Part shown: positions 21,151 through 31,229 of the stretch, in pieces
How positions within the stretch are numbered: the stretch's first letter is position 1
Layout: each line of letters opens with the position of its first letter
Assembly: GCF_901000735.1 (NCBI RefSeq)
Contig: NC_081542.1
Span: 17,747,093-17,811,092 of the forward strand
Length of the DNA stretch: 64,000 nucleotides
Source: Corylus avellana
Lineage: Eukaryota; Streptophyta; Magnoliopsida; Fagales; Betulaceae
Direction: 5' to 3'
Program-made: the position numbers and the translations under genes
The notes under the pieces: model-generated
Databases searched by the model: none
Seen by the model: the letters and a program-made list of their open reading frames with translations, nothing else
Told to the model about the DNA's origin: nothing

Positions 21151-23134
21151 ATGCTTGAACCAACACGACCAACGATGAGGAGCAGTCTGGCTACTCTAGC
21201 TTCTATGTAATAATTTGCTTTAATCTAATTTCTCTTTTCATATTTCATGGGAAATCATTTCTAACGGGTCTCCTCGATCCTATGCAGGCCTGAGGATGAG
21301 TTTGTGGAGCTGGTGTGGGAAAATGGTCAGATTCATATGCGAGGTCGATCCGGTAGAACCCAGAAGGGTCATTCATGCACCACTGCTTCTTCCTTATACC
21401 CTTCCAATGCTCAGGCAGAAAATGGAGGAAACATGATTTCGAATGACTCCACTTTCTCAGGTTTCATGGGTCACAGGGATTCTGATCTCAAATTTACCCA
21501 TAACAATTCTTCACCAAATGGTTATCAATTCAATTTGGGTCCCACAGATTCCCAGCCTAGGTCTGCAAGGGGGGGGATTCCCGAGCTTGGTAGCTCTAGG
21601 AATAGCTCTAGGAAGGGGGACCCATCTTCCTCGCAGAGCCAAGCATCAGATTTGCTTATAAGACTAGTGAATTCAAGCGAGACCCAAGTGTCAGTGGATC
21701 AGCATGATAGAAGGCGTGGGGCACTAGTGTATTTTTCCGACTTAAGACCTGCGGCTCGTTTTCAAGCAAATAGTCGAAGCCGGCCGACATGTGGTAGAGT
21801 GGTTTCAACAAGAGTTGATGGGTTGAAATATTATGGGAAAGATGAGAGCAACCCCCTTGAGGCTGAGGCAGCAGCGATTGAACCACCTAGTCTTCAGAAT
21901 CAACCACAGGCAGATGTTTTTGGGCATAGGAATCATAAATCTGGCGATCAGCTTGGAGGCCAAACATCAAGCTTAGCAGCTGGAAAACCCAATATCAACA
22001 AGTTTGCTGAGCCACCCGTTGCATCTTCTTCAGTACGCTCGTTTGGAGCTTCGAATGACGCATCATATTCTTTGAGGAGGACATATGAGGACACTGAGGA
22101 GTCGGCATATCCCAGCGAAGATTTTACAAGGGTAAAAGTCACTCCATCTCCCCCTCCCGATTCATGAATATTCATGATTCCTTTCTATATATGGATTCAC
22201 TTGTCTCCAAGGCTTTAAGAACTCCAAACTTAATTTGCTGCAGGAGGTTGAAGAGCCTCATCAGGGTTTGACAAGCGGTACAAGTGCTAAGAGAAGTCGA
22301 ACTGCACAAGTTCATAATTTCTCTGAAAGGGTGAGTGATGCCACTAAGAACAAACACACACCAAAAGAGAAAGATATTAAGAGTCTAACTATATATTTAT
22401 GGTGATAATCTGCAGAGGCGAAGAGATAAAATTAACAAAAAGATGCGTGCATTAAAAGAGCTCATACCTAATTGCAACAAGGTTGGCATCTGCATTAAAA
22501 TTCAGCTCAAAGCCTTCCTAACCGTTCACATTTTTATTACGAGTTTCCAAGTTGTTTTTCTTTTTTTGAAATGTTGCTTAATTTATTGTATCTGCTTTAT
22601 GTGTCTCGAAGGTGGATAAAGCTTCAATGCTTGATGAGGCCATTGAGTATTTGAAAACCCTTCAGCTTCAACTACAGGTAAATCTTTCTTATATATGCCT
22701 TGTGCTAGCTTCAAATGCATTGGTATATTAATTATATATAAGTCACATGTATGCGTATCGATCGTAATTAGCTTTTGTCTTGATGGATGCAGATTATGTC
22801 AATGGGAAGTAGCCTTTGTATACCTCCAATGATGCTACCTACTATGATGCAACATATGTGTGCACCGCATTTGACACATTTCTCTCCCATGGGTATGGGA
22901 ATTGGTTGCAACCCAGGAGGACAGTTCCCTACTTCAGAAATGCCCACATTTCAAATGCTTGGATTTCCTGGTCAAGCATTTCCCATGTCAGTTTCACATT
23001 CACCCTTCATTCCTTTGGTTGGAATGCCAGCTACACAAACAGTTGTGGCGCCCGGCATCCCCGGAGCTGCCGCCTTTGGGGAACATCTTGCTTCTGCTCC
23101 CCTAACCAGTTCAAAGGATTCCAATCAGAAATGA
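21151..23134 (+). CDS. Phytochrome-interacting bHLH factor (PIL1/PIF6-like)
   Basis: Coding exons: 21151-21206, 21288-22131, 22244-22330, 22416-22481, 22612-22677, 22793-23134; 486 aa with consistent phases. An active-phytochrome-B-binding (APB) motif lies near the N-terminus (PEDEFVELVWENGQI, residues 20-34; conserved EL and GQ). A bHLH domain lies at about 318-372 with the E-box-reading H, E and R residues in HNFSERRRR, then helix-loop-helix [31 protein letters not shown]. PIFs are nuclear repressors or activators of light-regulated genes at G-boxes, and are degraded after phytochrome B binding. The last exon is Met/Pro-rich. KKMRAL in the bHLH and the ASY3 neighbour favour the PIL1/PIL2(PIF6) lineage, but PIF3 is not excluded. 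Only 19 residues precede the APB block. ATG 21175 is an alternative start. Confidence 0.9.
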
Positions 23135-23748
23135 TATGAAGAATGCAAATACATAATGTTCAAAGATCCAATCTTCAATTAATTCAGGTAGCATTTTTTT
23201 CCCCTTTTAAGTATGAAAGGGAGCCTGCGAGGGGACACGCCGCCCCAAGCAATTGAGGAAAGTGAATATAAGTAGGAAAGCATAGAATTTCTAATGCCAC
23301 ATTCGAATGATTAGATTAGTATTTACTAATTAGTACTCTCTCCCACGATCTGCAAAAGGGCAAGTAGCTTGATTGGTTGGAATCCAATTGGTTTGATGGC
23401 AGTGATCTTTAGCCGATCACGGCCATGATCATGTGTTGTTTCTTCGTGGATTCATAAAATACAAGCTTTGGCTCCCTTGGAAAAAGAAAAAAATAATAAG
23501 GAAAAAAAAAGAGAGAGAGAGAGCTTGTAGGATGAAATAGTTGTTGCTATCAGTTACAATAAGGAGCGCTAAATTCAAAGGAAAGGAAATGAAAGCAGAG
23601 TTGGTTCTTTTCTTCAGATTGCTTTTATTTTTGTATTTTGTTGCTCAACAGTAGCAAAAGCATGAAATTTGAGCATCTCTCGCAACCAGCAACTTGTTAG
23701 GAGTAGTAGGTTTTGGCTTTGCCCAGATCGGCAAACTTCAGCCAGAAG
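23135..23748. other. PIF gene 3' flank
   Basis: Presumed 3' UTR and spacer. A short (GA)n run lies at about 23510-23523. No gene seen. Confidence 0.5.
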
Positions 23749-23828
23749 GCGATTCCCTTTTGAGACCAATAGAGCGGCTGTTGCGCAGGCGATTCTCTTT
23801 TGAGACCAATAGAGCGGCTGTTGCGCAG
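23749..23828 (+). repeat. Exact-length tandem duplication, 2 x 40 bp
   Basis: Copies at 23749-23788 and 23789-23828 start gcgatt and end gttgcgcag, and differ at one base (c/t). Such near identity implies a recent duplication. Confidence 0.92.
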
Positions 23829-23879
23829 GATCCTAATCGATTGTTGGGTTTGGGTTGTATTGAGCTATTGATATAAGAC

Positions 23880-25281
23880 TATACGAGTAATGTTACATAT
23901 TACCGCGCTATCCCCCTCCCTCATCTTACCTTTATCTACTTGGTTGATGTAGCAGTGTCTATTAACCTTTAGATCAGCTCTCGTTAAAATAAACAAAAAA
24001 TTCATAGGCTGAAGTGCACGGCCAATGTACATTAACTCAATGTGATGGGCGTGTAGTATGTTGAGTTACTTTATATAGGTAAATCCTAATTCGTTTGTTT
24101 TAATTAAATGGGTGAAACCTATCAACTCTAACCCGCTTATTTTGTGTTGGGTTCGTGTCTAGTTTGTGAATCGTGTCGAAAGTTGTTAATACTAAATGTC
24201 GTATTTTGGGTTTGTGTTGCATCGAAATATGAATATAAAATTATATAGGTCAATCTTAACTTGACTCATTTAATTAAGCAAGTTAAATCTCCTTAATTTT
24301 AATTTACTGATTTCATATTGGATTCGTATAGAGTTTGTGAATCGTGTGAAAACTTACTAACCCTAATTGTTCACAATCATTTCGTGTTATATACGATACG
24401 CCACGACGCTTGTATTTGTTGCTTGCATTCGTCCTTCCTCTCTAAGTGTCATAAAGAATATAGACGAGCGAATTAAGACACTATTTAGATAAACATTGCT
24501 TTTCCAGTTTTTCTCCTACGCATATTTATATTCATCCTATGCCAGTTTGTTGGCTTCTCTTGCTTGTAAATTGTGTCCAGAAAATGAAATTGGTGCAAAG
24601 AAATGATTAAAACATGGTAGCTAGGTCCTTAATAACAGTCCATTGACTTATTAGTTGTGGCGGAGGTCATTCATTGATGGTGATTATTCATTCACTCAGA
24701 CAGCAGGGTCATCTACTCTAGCCATATTCAATTTCATCCGATGTTCCCAAAGAACTAAGTGATCACCTTAACCACCAAAAACACGTCAGTTGAAACATTC
24801 ATGTTGGATCTGGCACTTGTTTCTAACAGACGATTGCTGTTTGCTGCCCTTGCGTCTCTTCACTGCAGTGCAGAAAATATCCGCAGGGTTCTTGCCAACA
24901 TGAGAGAATTTTGGAAGAAACACTCAAAACACATAGGGGGTATTGACGTACCAACGAGAAGAGCTTGCAGTTGGTGTAAGAAGGTTTAGGGTTTTGCAAG
25001 CTAGGTTATAACTTCTCTAATACTAGGGTGGTCCAATAATGAATTGTGCTGAAAACTGAAAAGGCAGCTATTGCTATCTGCACCTCTTCAATAATGATGG
25101 GAAAGGAAAAAATAAAATAAAAAAATTACGCAACCCAGTGGTCCACCAAGCCAAAAGTTGATTCCATCTAATATACTTGTAATTTGGTGGTCCAATAATT
25201 CATGCTCCACAGCCTCATTCTCAAATGCCAGAAACCCATTTTCACCAACGCCAATTGCAGTATTGATATTGTCACTCGGCA
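23880..25281. other. Intergenic with a degenerate internal duplication
   Basis: The sequence at about 24074-24195 (taggtaaatcctaa ... tttgtgaatcgtgt) recurs, diverged, at about 24246-24352 with a period near 170 bp, probably a transposon remnant. A 76-codon frame at 24759-24989 has no recognised motif and lies in the 3' flank of the PPR gene. Confidence 0.5.
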
Positions 25282-27651
25282 TCAAGATTCAAGATTGATT
25301 AGCTCATCAGCATCTATTACAAAATCATGGGAAAAGAAACTTTGGTCTGGCATATACCCTTCAACCTTCATCTCAAACCATAATCTCTTCAGAATCTCTT
25401 GGATCTTATATAGCTGCGGATGCATAATGCCTCTAGCATGAAAAACGTGAATACAGCCATCTAACTGTATCCAGCTACTTCCAGGTTTCTTAATCAAGCC
25501 TTTCTCTCTTATTACTGTTCTGACATCTGACACATCTTTCCATCTCTTAGTGGAGGCATATATATTGGCTAAAAGAACATAGTAGCCTGAATCTTTCAGA
25601 TTTTTCTGGAGAATTTGATTCCCAAGAAGCTCAGCGAGATCCAACTTGTTATGAACTCTGCAAGCACCGAGTAAGCTTCCCAGAACATTTATGTCCGGTT
25701 CCACAGGCATTTTTTTGATAAAATTCAAGGCACCATCAAGGTTTCCTGCTCTACCAAGAAGGTCAACCATGCAACAATAATGTTCCATTTCTGGATGGAT
25801 ATGATAATCAGCCATCATAGAATTATATAATAACCAACCCTTGTCGATTAGACCTGCATGACTACAAGCTGACAAGAGTGCTATAAAAGAGACTTTGTTG
25901 GGCCTGATTCTTTCTTCCTTCATTTGCTCGAAAAATGAAAATGCCTCTTCTCCAAGTCCATGAATTCCATGAGCAGATATTACCGTGTTATAAGTCACAA
26001 TATTCTTTACCATCATCTGATTAAAGACCTTTATTCCGAGTTCTAGGTCCCCAGATTTGCAATACACATCTATCAGAGAATTTCCAACAGAAACTACTTC
26101 AAAGAGACTGCTTTTAGTTGCATAGCCATGAATTTCTTTTCCCTGTGCAAGAGTCCCCATTTTGGCGCATAAAGGAAGAATGCTAACTAGGGTTATAGAA
26201 TTTGGTCTCAGTTTGGTTTTCCAGATTTGTCGAAATATCCTTAGTGCTGAATCAGTATCACCATGTGAAACATAGCCTACAATCAATGAGTTCCATATTG
26301 AGATGTTCCTCTCGGACATCATCTGAAAAATGTGCTCTGCTTCTCTCATTGACCCACATTTAGTGTACATATCAATCAATGCACTCCCCAGAACAGCATC
26401 AGATTCAAACCCTTGTTTTAGGATATAGCCATGCATCTCCTTTCCCTGTTTCAACAATTTGAGGTTGGCCAATCCAGGAAGAGCACTTGCTGCAGTTATT
26501 GCATTTGCTCTCAAGTCTGCACTCTTCATCTCAAGATACAGTTCGAAACTCTCACAGTACATGCAATTTTGTGCATAACCAGCTATCAAGGTACTCCAAG
26601 AGACAGCATCCCTGTACTCCATATTGCAGAATATACATTTTGCATCATCGGTGTCTCCACATTTACAGTACATATCTACCAAAGCATTTGAAACATACAA
26701 ATCACTCACAAAACCGCTCCTTACAGCACATCCATGCATAGCCATCCCCGTATGCCTAGCTTCCAGTCTGCCACATGCTGGAAGAACAGCTGCCACAATC
26801 ACTGAATCAGGCAATATCCCTACTAATCTCATTCTTTTGAACAGACACAAGGCCTCAACCCACTCCCCATTCTGCACACTCCCACATATTATTGCACTCC
26901 AAGAAGCTAAATCCTTTCTGGTCATTTTTTCAAACAACCGCCGTGCCTCATTTAAGCTGCCGCACTTGGCAAACATGTCAATCAAAGCACATTCAACATA
27001 AATATTCCGCTGTAAATTATGGCGGGTCTCATTGAATTGGATAAACTCTAGGACACTCCTTCCTTCTTCAAGTGCAGATAAACCAGAACAAGCCTTAAGA
27101 ACAAGTGGGTACGTAAAATTATCAGGGTCTATGCCTTGACTAAGCATCAAGTGATAGAACTGAATTGCATCAGAAAACTGACCCCTATCGACCAAACCTC
27201 TAAGTATTGCATTCCAAGCAATATTACTCTTCTGGGGTAGTTTGTCAAAGACAAGAAGTGCTCCCTGGAAGCAGCCAAAGTTGACATAGATGTTGACAAG
27301 CTGAGAACCGAAAACTCTGTCAGTACTGGCGGGGTGGAAGAAACCATTAACAACGAGACGAGCATGCAATCTTCTGGCTTCAAAAAGATGGGGTGGTGAT
27401 TTGAGTTGAGAGAACAGGTTGCGGTAGAAAAGGTTTTGATGATTGAAAAGTTGTGAAGATGGCGTGGTGTCTTGGTGGTGCGTAGGAGTGAATTGGATGA
27501 TTTGGTTGGTTTGGCCTATGAGCGTGGGAGGTGGGTTTTGGGGGACAGTTGAAGTGAGTTGGTTGAGAAGTACAAGCGATATTGGCAGTTGAACTGGTCG
27601 TTGGACAAAGACAGTTTCTCTGGTTACTGATACCCTAGCTATGGACAGCAT
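25282..27651 (-). CDS. PLS-class pentatricopeptide repeat protein, E/E+ subgroup
   Basis: Intronless, 789 aa. Residues 1 to about 75 are poor in acidic residues and could be an organelle transit peptide. From about residue 90 to 690 there are successive PPR motifs of mixed length, such as NALVDMYCKCGDTDDAKCIF, NSLIDVYCKSGDLELGIKVF and HYCCMVDLLGRAGNLDGAL. An E-type end follows (GSSWIQLDGCIHVFHA, then LYKIQEILKRL...GYMPD). It stops soon after the E+ region and has no DYW deaminase domain. Proteins of this class bind plastid or mitochondrial RNA base by base and usually guide C-to-U editing, recruiting a DYW partner if they lack one. The target RNA cannot be read off here. It lies in tandem with the CHMP7-like gene on the same strand. 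Confidence 0.93.
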   Translation of the reverse strand: MLSIARVSVTRETVFVQRPVQLPISLVLLNQLTSTVPQNPPPTLIGQTNQIIQFTPTHHQDTTPSSQLFNHQNLFYRNLFSQLKSPPHLFEARRLHARLVVNGFFHPASTDRVFGSQLVNIYVNFGCFQGALLVFDKLPQKSNIAWNAILRGLVDRGQFSDAIQFYHLMLSQGIDPDNFTYPLVLKACSGLSALEEGRSVLEFIQFNETRHNLQRNIYVECALIDMFAKCGSLNEARRLFEKMTRKDLASWSAIICGSVQNGEWVEALCLFKRMRLVGILPDSVIVAAVLPACGRLEARHTGMAMHGCAVRSGFVSDLYVSNALVDMYCKCGDTDDAKCIFCNMEYRDAVSWSTLIAGYAQNCMYCESFELYLEMKSADLRANAITAASALPGLANLKLLKQGKEMHGYILKQGFESDAVLGSALIDMYTKCGSMREAEHIFQMMSERNISIWNSLIVGYVSHGDTDSALRIFRQIWKTKLRPNSITLVSILPLCAKMGTLAQGKEIHGYATKSSLFEVVSVGNSLIDVYCKSGDLELGIKVFNQMMVKNIVTYNTVISAHGIHGLGEEAFSFFEQMKEERIRPNKVSFIALLSACSHAGLIDKGWLLYNSMMADYHIHPEMEHYCCMVDLLGRAGNLDGALNFIKKMPVEPDINVLGSLLGACRVHNKLDLAELLGNQILQKNLKDSGYYVLLANIYASTKRWKDVSDVRTVIREKGLIKKPGSSWIQLDGCIHVFHARGIMHPQLYKIQEILKRLWFEMKVEGYMPDQSFFSHDFVIDADELINLES

Positions 27652-28327
27652 GTTCTACTTGTGCACGCTTTCTTTGACGGGCGCAAAACCGTGGTTAGAT
27701 TGTATTTCTTTTATGGTAGGATGTTATAGGAGATCAACATGCCTTCCTTATTTTATTTTATTGCATCCCAGGGAGATTATATGTGGCTATATATTTATCT
27801 TCCCATTGATAGATACAATAAAATAAAATAAATTTTGGAGTATAAAATAACTTAGATGTTTATATTTCGTACTACTTTTTATTCCTTTCTCGTCTGTCTG
27901 TCTTTCTTTGCTATTACTCCAAAAAAATTAATCAAATTATAATTAGAGCTTTTTTAAATTGCTCACAAAGTCCAATCTCATCTAATAAAAAATCGATGCC
28001 AAACTTACCGATCATAACTATTTTTATAATCCACCCAATCAATATAAACAATCTACTGGCACTAACATTATGGGCTGGCAGTCGCCCGGCACACATGGCA
28101 TTGTTGGAGTTTATCATCAAAATAGGTTTTAGATAACAGCAGAAGTTATACCCATTACAACTTCCTTGGGATACATACACACCTTCAATTGCACAAAAGA
28201 ATGTTGGGAGTATTATATACATTGACTACATTTTAAAAAAAAATTAAAAAAAATTCCCAATCCAATGATTACCCACTTAAGTACCAAAAAATTCGTCACA
28301 ATGGCTCTGGTAAACGAAAAGAATTGA
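27652..28327. other. Spacer between PPR and CHMP7-like genes
   Basis: Must hold the PPR promoter and the CHMP7-like 3' UTR. A 96-codon minus-strand frame (27932-28222) has no known motif and is best read as UTR. Confidence 0.5.
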
Positions 28328-30883
28328 CTAAGCAGCTTCAAGCTCAGCATTTGTTGATGTCTTCTTTCTCATTGCTACCATACCATTCTTGATTCCTGAT
28401 TCCCTGTTGGAATTCTCTGCAAGACTGAGATTTGACATTGCAGCGCTCAAAGATTCAGCAGACTCTAATGGCTCTGCTTGTCCTCCTGCACTATCCACCC
28501 CAACTTTGGGGCTTGGAACTTGAAGGTTTCCACTTCCAACTTCCAACTCCAATTTTTTGAATTCTTCTTCAATGTCTTCATCTTCAATATCAGTGTACGA
28601 AGGAGTTGCCTCTACAACATCCAGATAGACCCAATTTAGATAGAGTCAAAGTAACAAGAGTGCCTAGATACTATGCTATACACCCAACTATTTGGCATCA
28701 GCTACAACTTAAACAGATTTAAACGTACCAAGAGCTTTATCAACTTGCTTTTGTGACTCAATGCTCTCATCAAGTTCTTGTAGACAGAACTCAACTTCCT
28801 CCACGCTGATCCTATTTTCCTTCATTGCTTGAGCACCAATCTGGATGGCTTCAGAGACCTGCCAACGGGAAATAAGACTCGTATGCTAAAATTTTGTTTT
28901 TCTTTTCAAGACAAAAATATAAACAAACAATTCAAACACAAAAATAGCTTTCATCTTTATGTCACATCAAAACACATTTTCAAATCATTAAAAAAAAAAT
29001 CCAAAAGATATTAACAAATAGACCCAATTGATTTTCTACAGCTTAAAACTTTGAGACGTCGCTCCATCATTTGATACAACCAAGCTCATTAAGTTCAAAT
29101 ATGAAAACAAGGCCGGCTTTGTCAGCTCTAGCATGACTTAAGCTCATTTATGTTCTATTACACCATCAACACAATTTAAAGAAGCAGCTGAAGCAAAACA
29201 GAAGTCTTTTTCAATGAATTTTACCTTTTTTGTGGATTCAGCATTTGCAATAACACTAAGGACTTCCTCCACTCTGTTCAGAAGTGATATACATTTTTCT
29301 CTAGCCTCAGTGGCTAGTTTTAACTCCCTTGCATGCCGAAGTGCCGCTTTCTTGTTCCCAGAACTCAAAGAAGCTAAGGCTGATTTTCTTGACCTGCACG
29401 GGAAATGAATCATCCATGAGATAAGTATCGCCAGTCTCATGTTCCACATTACAACAGCTGCTTACATTTTATAGGATGAACATGTAGCAATTTAATCAAT
29501 CCTATCGCCAAACAACCCTAGCTCTTCCAATCTATTGCACTTGAATGAAAAAGAGGACCAGAACTTTCAACCAACTGGCACAATCCCAGGCAGGCCAAAT
29601 GTGTAAATCAATGATGATTAATGTTGTTAGACATGTTAGTGCACAAGTTCATGTTTTGTCACCCATATCAATGTCCTAACTACTACAAATGTTATTTTGC
29701 TACATCAATTAAGATCAACTGTAGACTACGATGTCTTGGACCAAAAGCAAGAAGCTCGGTCCAGTTGAGATGCAGTAATTACATTTCACAACGTCGGTCA
29801 ATGACGTTATGTTGTTGCTGAAGCCTTTCTGTCGTCCAAACCAAATGTAGAACATCATAATCAAAATTCGAAATCTTAGAAACTGGTGCCGGTGACAAGG
29901 AAACTTTTATGCCCTGCAAATTTTTTTTACAAATAGTTACACTCCCCGAGATGAAAGTAGAAAGACCCATATGCTTTACCAGAAGATAACCCACTTGGAA
30001 AACTACGAAAAATGTAAAGAACTTATACTAAATGATTTCACCATATGATGGTCTGTTCACTAAACTCAACAAGAGCAGCATGGAGATGCAGTACCTCAAG
30101 GAATTCCTTCTTATGGACTGAGAGATAGCGTGCTTTCCCGGTTTCGGAGAGGTGGGACAAGACCGCGGATGCTTCCTCCGGACCTCCACAAATGTCATGG
30201 AACTTACTCATAGTTACAACGCACGAACAGGTCCAGTTACTTTCACACAAGTGTTTCACAACTTGTACAGATTTTTCCTGGACAAAGGTGGAAAAAGCTA
30301 ACATTTTGATACGTCTTCCAACTGTTTATAGATGGAAACACAAAAGAAATACATGTATATATACCTTCAAGAGAGTGGTGAGTACGAGGTGATCTTGTGA
30401 GAGAGCTTGTAGGGATGGTGTGGAGGCGGGTCTAATACGCATCAAGTTTCGTCCAACCTTTCTCAAGAGAAGGGAAAGTGACCCACTGGTTGGGTCCAGA
30501 AGATCGCCCATTCGTACGATTTCACCTTCACTGTACATCTCCATCTGAACCGGCCAACCGGAGCGTATCATTTAGCATACAAAATTACCCAAAAATTAAA
30601 AAACTATGAAATGAGGATAGGGTAATCTCACCAAAACCTGGTCGAGGCACAGAGGGGTCAAGCCTCCGCGATTGAACCAATTGTTCTTCACGTCGAGAGG
30701 GCGGATGACGAGAAGGCCGAAACGGCGAGCGATTTTGAGAATTAGAAACTTCCAGAATTCGTACTTCGCTTCCCAATCAGATTTCTGTCCGCTAAATGCC
30801 TTGAACCGGGCCGTGGCCACCGCTTCGTCGTCCCAGTCGGCCACCTCCGTTCTTATGAATTCCCCCACCGACCCGCTCTCCAT
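28328..30883 (-). CDS. CHMP7: CHMP7-like ESCRT-III (SNF7 family) protein
   Basis: Exons on the minus strand: 30883-30632, 30544-30365, 30277-30095, 29913-29783, 29393-29225, 28858-28729, 28611-28328; all GT-AG with consistent phases, 442 aa, near human CHMP7 in size. The N-terminal half (about 1-220; VREFI-like start, WDDEAVATARFKAFSGQKSDW, WFNRGGLTPLCLDQVL) matches the winged-helix half of plant CHMP7 proteins. The C-terminal half has the SNF7 core (SRKSALASLSSGNKKAALRHAR, then SLLNRVEEVLSVIANAESTKK, VSEAIQIGAQAMKE), rich in charged helices, and an acidic stretch (DIEDEDIEEEFKKLE). In animals CHMP7 nucleates ESCRT-III at the nuclear envelope and endosomes; the plant role is inferred. Met at 30883 is preferred over 30949 by family similarity. 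Confidence 0.9.
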
Positions 30884-30937
30884 TTTTGCGCTGCTCTCTT
30901 CCAACTCCTCCTCTCTTCTCCTGCCAATAGAAGTGAT

Positions 30938-31229
30938 TGGGCTTCTCAACGTGTTTGTGAGGGGTTTGAGAGCCTAAAGGAGGCCCAAAGGGCTTCATAG
31001 TTTCGAGTAATTGGGCTTACTTTGGACTTCAACCATGATCTGACATGGGCTTAATCTGCCATCACTGTCAGTGTTGACACAGTGACGACATGCTGAGATC
31101 ATCCTGTGCGCTTTGCATTGCATCAGATCAAATGGTGTGTAGCCGCTCAAAGAGCGCCTTTGGATCCTGCCGGATGAGTTATTAGCTATTGACAGCAATG
31201 AGGCCTGAATTATGTCTTTCCTTTGGGCT
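30938..31229 (-). promoter_or_regulatory. Site II-like TGGGCY elements upstream of CHMP7-like gene
   Basis: TGGGCT or its complement TGGGCC/GGCCCA occurs at 30938-30943, 30982-30987, 31012-31017, 31046-31051 and 31224-31229. Repeated TGGGCY elements mark promoters of housekeeping and proliferation genes in plants. No clear TATA box was seen, as is usual for that promoter type. Confidence 0.45.

Noticed and set aside
24759..24989. 76-codon plus-strand frame
   Set aside because: No recognised motif, no supported splice partners, and it lies in the 3' flank of the PPR gene.
27932..28222. 96-codon minus-strand frame
   Set aside because: Immediately downstream of the CHMP7-like stop; no motif; probably UTR.
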